Part shown: positions 23,501 to 33,376 of the stretch, one piece after another | Numbering within the stretch: position 1 is the first letter of the stretch | How the letters are laid out: each line of letters starts with the position of its first letter | Assembly: GCA_006384855.1 (NCBI GenBank) | Contig: VCJN01000110.1 | Location: forward strand, 62,001-126,000 | From: Tetraselmis striata | Taxonomy: Eukaryota; Chlorophyta; Chlorodendrophyceae; Chlorodendrales; Chlorodendraceae | DNA: 64,000 bases | Direction: 5' to 3' | Notes under the pieces: model-generated | The model's database searches: none | Told to the model about the DNA's origin: nothing | What the model saw: the letters and a program-made list of their open reading frames with translations, nothing else | Translations under genes and position numbers: made by a program

Positions 23501-26500
23501 CATCATCCGGCAGAGCGCACACGATGTAATCTGTCTGGGCGCCGACCCTGAAATTTGCCCACGGGCGCTTGTACCGTGAGGGCTGCCCATCACCCGCAGG
23601 GTGCATTCTGTCTGTTTCACCCCTGCGTCTAATCGCCGGGGCGCTGCAGGTCCTGCTGCTCATCAGCGAGATCGCAGAGAGCCCGGCGCTGCTGCCGTGC
23701 CTGGAACAGCCCACCAAGACCAGTTACAATGCGCCAGTGCCCGACGAGTATCTGCGCGCCACGTCTGCGATGCTGCAAGAACGGCGCTCCGTGTACATCG
23801 ACCTGCGCCAGCTGCGGAAGTTAGCTTGGAACCTCATGGAGAGCGGCTCCTGGTAGCCCCCCCCCCCCCCCCCCCCCCCCCCCTTCCTACCTTCAGGACC
23901 TTGATTGTCAACTTCTCTCCCTCATCTGCGAGCACCCGCCATCCCTTCTTCCTGGCCCCACACCCATTCCACTGATGGAAGCTGTGCGGCACCGCCACAG
24001 GCACACTGCCAGTCGCAGCCTGCAGCGTTTCTGTGATGATGTGGTCCACACCGCAAAGGCCGTTAGTCGCGCTGTCAGAGAGTCTCAAGACCGCCGCCAT
24101 CACCAGGAGCAGCTGGAGCAGAAGGCAGCCCCAGGCGCGCCGGCTGCCATCCCTCCGGCTCCTCAGCAGCCACGGCCGCAGTCTATCGTGGACCTTCAGG
24201 CAGAGGAGCAATCGCCAGCGCTCTCATCTCCATGCAATGAGCGGGAGAGCGCTGCCCGCTTGCTGTTCTCGGACGCCCACGCGCAGAGGGCCTCCCCGCC
24301 GGCGGCCCCACTGTCAGAGCGGCAGCAGGCGGCTCAGTACCTGTACTCCGACAAGGGCGCGCTGCCGCTGCAGCCAGAGGCCTGGGCCCCACAGACGCCA
24401 CCGCCACTGCCACCTCGAGCATCGCCCAGCGGAGGGGTGTCGGAGAGGTACCAGGCGGCGCAGCTGCTGAATGCAGACAAGGACAAGCACTACACCGTCT
24501 CCGGCCCCTTGCTCCATCCACCCAGCAACACACAGGCCCCCACCAGCTCGCAGAGCATGGGCCACCACCAGAACTCCTCCCGGCCTGCGGCGCCTGATGG
24601 CGTTCCCGACGGCTACAGCTCTGGCAGCAGCACCCCCACGCCGCTCTCATCAACAGGTGCGCAGCCCTCCGTGTTCTTGAGCCTGCGTCATGCTGCCAGA
24701 CCAGCGCAAAGGTTGAGCGTGTTGTGGCGTTCCTTTCAGCATGCCGCATTGAAATGTGCCCCCCACTCAGTGCGGCTCTGCTGTTGTGTCTCCGGCTTGG
24801 CGCTGCTCACAACGGGAGGCACCGAACTGACCCCACCAAATGCTTGCTGCTCGCAGGCCAGCAGCGGACCTTCCCACAGCGGATGGACTCGCTTGACCGG
24901 GCGGCTGTCGAAGAGGACATCATCCAAAGCGTGATCCAGATGTCGATAGCCGAGCAGCCGAGCGAGGCAAGCGACACCGCATTCCGGCGGCGTGGGGGGG
25001 GGGGGTCAGCGCACGCGGCTGTTGATGGGCAACGCTGCTGCAGTCTCCAAAGTCGACCTAAACATTCGTGCATGTGTGTTTGTGTGCGCCCTCCAGGTTG
25101 AGCCAACACCAAGCTGCGCCGCCAAGCCGCCGCCTGCGCCCAAACCCAGCACCGCGAGCAGTATACCCATCCAAGTTCCTTCCCGTGAAGTCTCTACCCA
25201 GATCCCAGGTGAGGAACACAGGCCGGGGGGGGGGGGAAGCCCTGCGCTGTGTGGCCACTCCTGACCCGGTGATTGTCTTCAACGCGTGTCGATGTTTCGT
25301 CGCGTGCGCCCAACACCCCTCTGAATGACTCTTCAGGTCCGATCCGCAGCAGCTCCCTTGACAGTGCCGAGGAGGCCCTACTGGAGGTGGCAAAGCGGGA
25401 GTCGATGATGCCTGCGCCGAAGGTACGCGACCTGGCCCAGCGGCGGCCCGAGCATTTGTCTCAGCGCCCGCGATGGAGCGACTGCATCCCCGGCTGTCTT
25501 CACTGCTCGTTGCGGTGTGCCGTTGCAGTTGCCGCGAGCAGACAGCTTCACCAAGGCGGACCTGGGCAACAGCTACCTCCGGGAGCAGGCGCTGGTGGGG
25601 GAGCGCCTGCCGCTGCAGAAGCTGATTGAGAGCTGCGGACGGGAGCTCGCCCGGCGCCTGAGGGAGCTGGAGCCCAGGTTTGCCGATTGGCGGTCCATCA
25701 ACGGTGACGGCAACTGCTTCTACCGCTCCTTCCTCTTCCTCTTGCTCGAAGGCCTCCTCGGGGACCGCAGGCAGGCACGGGCGGTGCACAGGTGCGCAAG
25801 CCCGCCCGGTCACGCTCACAGCTGCGCCGCTGACGCTAGCAGCCCATTGCACATTTATTAATCGCACTGGACCACGCAGCTGAATGATGCTGAATGATGT
25901 CCACCCATCCTTTGCACAATCCGCCCTGAATCAGCTACATACTGCCGTACGGTCCTCACTGCAGGTGCTTCCATGCGCATGCAGCACCCCATGTCATGTC
26001 TGTCCGCCATCGCGTGCCTGACGCAGCTCTGTCTCTGCCCAACAGGCGCCTCGAAAGGGTGAAGGACAAGATGCTGGCGACGGCGCACGGCGAGCAGGAG
26101 TGGGAGGGCGGTGCTCTGATGCTGGAGGGGGTGCGCATACCCCACCCCCTTTTGGCCCTCTGAGCGACGGCTGATTACATGGCTGCGGCGCGCTTTGTCG
26201 CCTGGTATGGGTTGGTGTGCGCTGAGAGGTGGCACTGAGTCGCGCAGCGATTGCCACGGCCGCAGATGGTTCAGGAGATCAGTGAGGGCCGCGTGATCCT
26301 GTTCCGCCTATTGATAAACATGAACGACCGTGAATTTGCGGACCCCATGATCCTCTTCCTGCGCCACATGACCAGCTGGGAGATGCTCAAGCACGCGGAG
26401 CGCTACGAGAACTTTATTCTGGAAGAGGAAGAGGAGGACGAGCGCCGGGGGGGCCGGAGGCAGACTGCGGCGGCCCGGGACGACGACGCAGGGGCAGAGG

Positions 26501-26790
26501 GCGAGGCAGAGGCGGGGGCGGCCACGCAGCGCCGCCGCATGCAGAGGCACTGCCGCAAGTTCGTGAACCCGATGGGGCAGGAGGCGGAGGAGTGGCACAT
26601 GAACGCGCTGAGCCGGGCGCTGCAGGTGCCTATCAATGTGGAGAGCATCGGCGACCGGGACCGGTCGTTCAGCATCCGGATGTGGCACGGCGATGACAGC
26701 GGCAGCCCCGAGTCGCGCCTGCCGGCTCCCAACGTGCCGGCCTGGCTGCTCTACGTGCCAGGCCACTACGAGATCATCTACCCTCGGTAG
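20593..26790 (+). CDS. NZF-RING-UIM-otubain protein: ubiquitin-editing enzyme
   Basis: Twelve exons join in frame: 20,593-20,893; 22,433-22,606; 22,712-22,925; 23,116-23,302; 23,650-23,852; 24,001-24,656; 24,857-25,020; 25,097-25,208; 25,337-25,422; 25,529-25,791; 26,046-26,130; 26,266-26,790, giving 989 residues. A RanBP2/NZF finger (WKCEHCGYSANTAEACSIC, residues ~10-28) comes first. A RING follows with Cys111, 114, 127, 129, 132, 135, 157 and 160; Cys129 replaces the usual His, and the last Cys pair is built across the 22,607-22,711 intron. Residues ~160-360 are an unrecognised helical region. A disordered part holds three SERxxAAxxL-like repeats. UIM-like helices lie at ~597-611 and 682-693. 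The peptidase C65 (otubain) domain has INGDGNCFYRS (Asp759, Cys762) and C-terminal GHYEIIYPR (His982). Known otubains cleave ubiquitin chains or block E2s, and RINGs recruit E2s. Least certain junctions are 22,925/23,116 and 25,020/25,097. An in-frame ATG at 20,389 would add 68 residues. Confidence 0.85.
20894..22432 (+). other. Long first intron of the otubain/RING gene
   Basis: 1.54 kb between donor gtaatt and acceptor cctgcag; the phases match (one base before, two after). It holds a 28-base C tract (20,971-20,998) and a 24-base G tract (21,872-21,895), and no other gene that I can support. Confidence 0.7.
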
Positions 26791-27559
26791 GTCGGCGGAG
26801 CGTGCTTCTTGTCAAGCACCGCCCCAGGCCCGTCGCGGGGCTCGAGACTCTTCGGAGCAGGCGGCAAGCGCCCCCGCCATGCGCGCCGCTGACTGCGCCC
26901 CAGCGGCGAGTAGAGCGTTGCTGTTGCTGTATATTCGTCGAATGCACAAGATCTATAAATATATATGAATCCCGTCGCTGGGCTTAGAACCGGCCTGTAG
27001 CCAGATGTGACAAAGTTTGGAAGGTCACGCGCGGTGCCTTCTTGGTGCAACCTGCTGCATTTTGTCAGCCCACCCGCTGGTCACTGCCACGTGTATCATC
27101 CTGCAGACGGGCGTGAACGTCCATCCCCGCCTCATATACCCGCCTCATATACTGCGTCTACCAATGGCGCCACGATGGACGTTACGAGGACCCCGTGCAC
27201 GCATGCTGCGCGTGTGCATGGCTGGATGCAGGTTTAGGGTGCGCGGAGGTTACACCGTCGTCGTCCTTTATCTGCTGCCAGCTTAACACCTTGGCCGACG
27301 AGGAATCCCGCAGGCCGCCCTTGCGGCCGCCAAGCGAGGTGTCTCGTCAGCGTGCCGTCGCTCCCGGTCAGCGGCCACCCGCGGACATGGTGTAGTCGTA
27401 CCTGCGGTCGGCCGCACAGGAGCTCGGCCGTCAGCCATAGACCTTCCGGTGTAATTTGCGGCCGCGGCGGGGGGATTTTTGTTCGTGGTATGTCGTGAAG
27501 TATTCGGGGAAATAACAACCAGGTAGCGCGAGCCCATTAATAGTAGATATAGCGACTAC

Positions 27560-27625
27560 CGTATACCGTAAAAGTAAAGTTAAAAGTAAAGTTCGCCCCG
27601 GGACATCGGCCGAAGCCGCCCCAGC
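27560..27625 (-). repeat. Fragment of the B repeat (SINE-like)
   Basis: Shares aaagtaaagttcg, cccgggacatcggccgaag and neighbouring bases with the direct repeats at 32,940-33,247 and 36,788-37,086. Confidence 0.55.
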
Positions 27626-28059
27626 ACTTGACCTCGTGCGCCAACTGCAGTCGTAGGTCTGGCATAGCCCATAGACCATTGCCCCATTCGAACCCCGAAG
27701 GGCTAATGCATCAACCGAGTAAACCCGGGACACGCCGGGCCGATATTGCCGATATTCCCGTATACCGTATACCGGTAGTAAAACGCTTTACGTGAAAAAC
27801 TGCGAATGGGATGAAAAACACGGAAGCACGCGAATCTGTACCGCGCCTCCGGGGCAAAATCACGGACCCAAAACCCTGACGCGAAATGGCACAAACGTAC
27901 CGTGATTTTTATCAGCTACTCTCGTACCGAGTTTTTTCGATCGGGTTTTTTCCTACGATGAGCCGTAAGATTTAATTATCTGCAAATGTAGCCGGAAAAA
28001 CCCCGACCGATTAGACCGCTGTCATGTCACACGTTTAAAATCAGCTCCGGGAGTGGTAC

Positions 28060-28135
28060 CTGTGTGAATTACAAAAAGGGCAGTTCCCCAGAATTAGGAA
28101 ATCAACACAGCAAGCCGCCTAAAAGCGGCCAGGGA
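28060..28135 (-). repeat. Dispersed repeat R1, closest match to copy 1
   Basis: Nearly identical to 10,705-10,772, including aaggGcagttccccagaat-type and aatcaacacagcaagccgc words. Confidence 0.65.
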
Positions 28136-28276
28136 GTGGTACCTGTACTAGTAGTCGGAAGGAATGGTCTGTAATGATGATAGATAATCCTAGATAATAG
28201 GTACTCCTTAATAGACTTGGACTGCTATTTTGTCGCTACAAAGTCTGCTCACAGGCTTGTGCGATAATGCAGCCCT

Positions 28277-29823
28277 CTAAATGTTATGGACAGTTTGCGG
28301 GCACAGCCGAGGTTTGGCAGTGTGAGCGGGGCGGCAGCGCGCGGGGTGTAGAGGAGGCGGAGGAATGCGGCTGGAGAGTGCGCACTCGATGGTGGGGATG
28401 ACCGACGCGATGAACTTGATGAAGAGTACGAGGTAGTCCTTCACCTCGATCTGCTGCCCGCCCGCGCCCAGCCGCTCCACCAGCCGCTTCATCACCTCCG
28501 CGTGCTTGCAGGGGTGGATGGACGCGGCGCGCACGGCGGGGTTGTTGGGGTGCGGGTCCACCGTGATCGTCTTCTTCGCGTGCTCCTCGCTCACGTCCTG
28601 CAGGATCTGCGCGCGGGGGGGCAGCCGTCCTTTCCGTCAGCCGCCTGGGTAGGGGCTGGCAGTTGCCAGGTCCCCCCCCCACCCCCCACCCCCACCCCCA
28701 CCCCCACCCCTTTCCGCCGCGACCTTTCTAAACGTCTTCAAGCACTATGTTACATCACACGGGTGGGTGTGATGTAACGAGCATCAGCACGGCAGTAGGT
28801 AGGAGAAGGGGTCGGGTGCTCGTGCCAGTAGGAGTGATCGTCTGGCCTGAATTCAGGTAACTTTCCTGGTTGCGACACGTCTCCCACCTGAACTGAACTC
28901 GAGCCTAACGGAGGGCTGAAGCGGACTGGGCAATGAGGTGCCACGACATGACGCAATCACGTCACTATGATGGTGGTCGTGTCGTCATGCCCGCATGGTG
29001 ATTCAAGCATGGCGATGGCTGTTGTCTGCAAACCCAAGTCCTTCAGCAAACCCTCGTCCTCTGACCCTCTCGGCGCCCTATCCCTCCCCGCTGCAGTGCG
29101 GCCCCTCTGCACGCGCACAGCCTCTGCGTCTCCCATGTACAGCAGACCTACAACCAATCCGAGCGCAACTATATATATATATATATATATATCATCCATC
29201 ATACATCTATGTGTATGTATGATCTAAGTACATACATATGTACGTACATACATATATACACATGTTCTATATATATTCAGGCCACGCACCATCGCGGGCG
29301 GCAGCGGCTGCTTGGACTCGCTGTAGCCGACGAGCCAGAAGCGGGGGGTCTGGTAGTACTTGTCGTAGCTGATGGAGAGGTCGTAGGTGCGCGTCTTGAC
29401 GATGCCCGCATTCTCCGCCCCCGCGGCCTCTGACGGCAGCGACCCGCCCACCAGCACCGCCTGCCAGGGCCGTGCAGCGCAGGCCAGGTCAGGTCAGCTC
29501 TTCATCCGCTCCCGCCGCCGCGAGGACTGCTGACTGCGCCCGGGAGGCTCAGCGGCCAGCAAAGTGTTGCTCTATATACTTCCAAAAGCAGAAGACTCGT
29601 CTAAGCTTAGGAATGCTGTCCCTGGACCTACTACTGGGGGAGAACCAGATGGACCAGTCTCATATGGCCACGCCACAGATGGACCAGTGTGATTCCCAAT
29701 TGCTGCCAGGTTGCTGCACTTTGTCATCCCGCCACCTTGTTTACGCATTGCAATGTCATTCCCACCTTAACGACACAATGGGCAGTGCTGGCCAGTAACG
29801 CTGCGCGTGCTTATTGCCCCGGA

Positions 29824-29856
<33 letters not shown>

Positions 29857-31850
29857 CCCGGCGCCGCACCTCGTCCTCGTCCTCGTCCTCGTCGTCTATC
29901 GCCAGGTCGTCAATGTCCGGTATGTCGTCAATGTCGGGGATGTCTTCCTCGCCGCCTGCCGCGCCCGCCGCGCCCACCGGCCCGCCGCCGCCAGCTGCCG
30001 GTTCGTCCTGCTCGATGCTGCCGTCGCGGCGGTGGGTGCATGCAAGGGTGAGGGCGTGGGAGGCAGCATCGGCGTCAGCGCCGCCAGGGCTGTCAGATCT
30101 CTGCTGGGGCTATTGCGGGCAGCCCCGCAGGCAGGTGGGCCAGGGCGAGGGGGGGGGGGGGGGGGGGGGGGGACCAGCGCACCCTTCGCCCGAGATAGTG
30201 GGCAGCTCCACAGGCTCACTGCCCCCCGCGCCAGACTGGTTGCCGTGCGTGGCCACCCAGTCGCCCGAGATGTCGTCGCCCTCCAGCATCTCCTCCTCCG
30301 CCACCGCACCCGCCACCGCCGCAGCGCGCCGGAAGCACGGCACTGCCAGGTAGGGGGCGGGGGAGGGGGGATGCGCCAGGTCAGGATCCCGCAGTGTGGA
30401 CTGCCCTACACAATCTTTCCGCGGGACAGTGTGTACTTCTCTTCAACATCGAAGTCATCGCGTCATCGTGGAATGGTGGTAACATACTGCCGCACCAACA
30501 TACTCTTTTCCACAAGCGTTGTCATATGATGACATGTAAGCTTAGCTCCTCAAGAGATATCTTTCCCCACAAACGCCCCGCATGCATTACAACTCCGCGT
30601 CTCAAATGTACTGGCAATATGCTGCGCAGAGAATGAACATGATCACAAGGTGCCGTCGACTTGGCGCTTAGCAGGCCGCGGTGACTGCCAGATGCTTCCC
30701 TGGGGCCCTATGCATGCGGACACAACCCCCGTACAGTTTATTCCTGCCTCGCCCACCCGCACGCCCCTGCACCCCACACGGGCGGCCTCCTCTGGGGCGG
30801 CCATCCTACGCGCCATGATGCCAGGGCGGCACAGGGTGGACACGGCCCGGGGGGGGGGGGGGGGGGGGGAGGGGGGCACCGTTGCGGGTGACCAGGTACT
30901 GCTTGTCCGCCGGCAGGAAGGCGCGCCGGTGCTTGGGGTCGCCGCCATCCCTGGCGCCCGCAGCGCACCCTCAGTCGCCTGCCCATGCCTCCCTGTCTCC
31001 CTGCGCGCTGTCCCGCCCTTCGTGGTAGCCTCCGCTTGGTGACCGGCGAGCGGAGTAGGTGGGTGGCATAGATGAAGGTGGGCATGGATGAGAACGAGCA
31101 GAGACTAGAGAGGAATCTCGAAATAAATTAATTATATACATACATAATATGTATATATATACACAACATACATAAAACACTGTGTCCTAGGGGGCGCACA
31201 AAGGAAGCCCTGCAGGCAGGATGGGGGAGTATGCAGGACGAGGAAAAGTGTACGCCGAGTTCGCAGTGCTCACCAGGACCAAGTGGGGCAGGCCGCCACC
31301 AGCGCGTCCCCCGAGAGCACAAACTCCTCGGGCGTCAGCACCTGCAGCCAGAGAGGCGGCCCCGCGTGAAATCGCGGTGCGGTGCAAGCCGCCCTCGTAT
31401 CTTCCGCCCCCTTCCCCGTCCCTCACCCCGGTGGCTGGGGTAAGGGGTTTGCTGCCTTGGCCACCGACGCTGATGTAGCCACGTTCAACTAGCTCGGCAG
31501 AAACGCGAGTTCCCCACGCGTGCTGCGGGAGGCATCTGAGCCAGGGGGCATTTTTCTTTCCCGCCTCTGGGCCGCTTGAGTCAGGTCCCGTCCGAGCCCC
31601 GCTCCGCCGTAGACTGAACACGGGAGCCTTAGCCTTGGGCCTAGCGCACCCGTCTAGCTGTCTCCTCTGCCTTGGCCAGCAGGGCGGGCCCTGGACCCCA
31701 GCAAGCGACACGAAAACGGCAAGGAGATACGGTACTGTCAGGGAGGCCGCGTACCCCCTTCTCCTTGAACGCCGAGCGGCTGAGCACGGGCATCACCATC
31801 TCCGCCGTGCTCTTGAAGGCGCCGTGCAGCTGGTGGCGAAGGCCGTCCAT
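28277..31850 (-). CDS. ATG3: ATG3, E2-like enzyme for ATG8 lipidation
   Basis: Seven exons on the minus strand (31,850-31,755; 31,341-31,274; 30,950-30,880; 30,342-30,183; 30,017-29,870; 29,460-29,290; 28,606-28,277) join in frame at GT-AG introns and give 347 residues, the usual ATG3 size. The N-terminal segment ([13 protein letters not shown], then [19 protein letters not shown] and CPTWSW) is the membrane-sensing helix and start of the fold. Next come [23 protein letters not shown] and a very acidic loop ([20 protein letters not shown]), the ATG7/ATG12-binding flexible region. The E2 core has [19 protein letters not shown] and the catalytic block [14 protein letters not shown] with Cys271. 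[12 protein letters not shown] closes the fold. Known ATG3 accepts ATG8 from ATG7 and passes it to phosphatidylethanolamine on autophagic membranes. Odd point: after VIPTIE the frame runs ~35 Pro/Arg-rich residues further than usual. Introns 3, 4 and 5 each begin with a long C tract on the sense strand. Confidence 0.95.
29168..29193. repeat. (TA)n microsatellite
   Basis: Thirteen TA units inside ATG3 intron 6, followed by gtatgtatg- and tacatacatatg-type repeats up to ~29,275. Confidence 0.9.
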
Positions 31851-32740
31851 ACTGTAGGCGGGCGCTGGTAAGACGGCTGGGCGGAAGGGAAAGGGGATGG
31901 AGGGCAGCTGGAAACAAGGCGATAGTCCCGTCTCCGCTAAGGGTAATCCTTATGTTCGCCCGGCGCGGTGTGAGCGTGTGCTGCTGGCGGGAGCAAGCAG
32001 CAGCAGTACAAGTACCTGTATACGAGTTGCGTTGAGTAATATGGAGATACATACTCAACCGTACCACAACTCGTCGTACTGCGAGCGAGTAAATATAAAT
32101 ATGACTCGTCAACACCCATCATATGTGATCATTCCTTACCGCTTTTATTCGATTTGGATTTGGTTTAGTACTTTTTCATACGCATGCATGCATGTGCACG
32201 GTATTCTTAAATATATTGCCTGCATACTGTACATGAAGGAGTATATTCTGCGAGTATTTCATTTGTTCTTTAGGTACCCTGTGGCCCCCTTTTTGGCCAC
32301 ATTATAGAAGTGAGATATTCTGGCTATTAACACTGAAGTACTGTTAAAGTACTGTGAATGGGTTGTTTGGATGCATATGGCACGGCATGAGACCAAGTTA
32401 GCAGCAGCAACACCATTATTTGGCAGCCCAACAAGAACACTAGGCAACAATAGAGCATGCAAAAGGGCAACAAGGAGCATATGCACAATGCACATGGCAA
32501 CATATAGGGTGCACAACAGACATCATGATTACATGTTGTGGTTGCTATGCCCCCGACCCTCCCGGCCTCACGGCCTACATATGGTTGCTCTGTTGCTGAC
32601 TGAAAACTGCTGACAATGTAGTAATCATAATGCTGTAGCAAATTTCCGGACGGAGCGTCTCATAACGGGTTGCTTTATTTGCACACATGTGCAGCCTGGT
32701 GTTGCACCGTTGCTGCTCGTCCGGTGGGTTTCTCATTTTT
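31851..32740. other. Upstream flank of ATG3
   Basis: Presumed promoter and 5' UTR of ATG3, AT-richer than its surroundings. No reliable core element or separate gene is seen. A minus-strand frame of 104 codons (32,327-32,641) is Leu/Cys-rich and carries no motif. Confidence 0.4.
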
Positions 32741-32768
32741 GAGATATCAAGCTCGAAAAGGCACTACC

Positions 32769-32922
32769 GATCGGACTTCGATGTCATCATCCGATATTAT
32801 TGTAGAGCTCGTATACCGGTCTGAACCGGGCCGGGGATCACACCACAAGACTGTACGAGGTACTGTCCCAACACCCCTCATGGTCCCGAGGAGAGGGAGG
32901 ACCGGAAAGTCCGGGTAGAGAA
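32769..32922 (+). repeat. Inverted repeat A, left copy
   Basis: Reverse-complement match (about 85% by eye) to 37,087-37,255. The shared core is tctgaaccgggcc, gatcacaccacaagact and ggtactgtc. It is preceded by a gatatcaagctcgaaaa word that also ends the B repeat. Confidence 0.75.
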
Positions 32923-32939
32923 CCAAGGACATGAGCTAT

Positions 32940-33247
32940 AGGAGCCGGCGGAATCATCCGCACTTGATGAGCAGGCATGTAGGAGAATATTGGGAATCGA
33001 TGATCGTATCACCAGAAGCTACGAATCGGACTTGCGCCAGATGATATAGTCGCTAGCGGATTAAGGAGAACTCTTGAATTCATGAAATGCGGAAGCAAGT
33101 GGGAGTCGAACCCTAGTAAAAAGTAAAGTAAAGTTCGTCCCGGGACATCGGCCGAAGCCCCGAGTCGGACCCCAGTCTTGCCATACTTCTAGGCTCGCCA
33201 CCTTAGCTACGAAACAATGTTGAGATTTCAAGCTCGAAAAAGGTGCC
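32940..33247 (+). repeat. Direct repeat B, left copy, with Pol III box-like words
   Basis: About 96% identical to 36,788-37,086 apart from three short gaps. On the minus strand it holds a GGTTCGACTCC-type word like a tRNA B box and a TAGCTAAGGTGGCGAG word like an A box, so B may be a tRNA-related SINE. Confidence 0.75.
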
Positions 33248-33376
33248 TTGGTCAAACCCCACCATGACGCCGCCCTTCCCTACGCTCTCTCGTTCAAAGG
33301 CCGCGCCAGCCAATCTGAGGCTGCCCATGCTGCGTGGAGTGCCTACCTCTTGTTCTTCAGGTTGATATTGCGGCCC

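Larger units (their letters stand above)
26791..28276. other. Intergenic between two convergent genes; retroposon fragments
   Basis: Between the stop codons of the + gene (26,790) and ATG3 (28,277). It contains a ~65-bp piece of the 33-kb B repeat (aaagttcgccccgggacatc at ~27,585-27,605) and the R1 copy at 28,060-28,130. Short frames on both strands look like chance. Confidence 0.5.

Noticed and set aside
23975..24934. Separate gene starting at the ATG 23,975
   Set aside because: The phase fits exon joining from 23,852 to 24,001, so this ATG is in the intron of the larger otubain/RING gene.
29689..30529. Long plus-strand frames over ATG3
   Set aside because: They are antisense shadows of ATG3 exons 4 and 5 and run through G tracts as poly-Gly.
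32740..32800. Possible hammerhead ribozyme in inverted repeat A
   Set aside because: On the minus strand there is a TGATGACATC core next to a TCCGAT stem, but the base before TGATGA is not C, and the right copy has CAA where GAA is needed, so the required core is absent.
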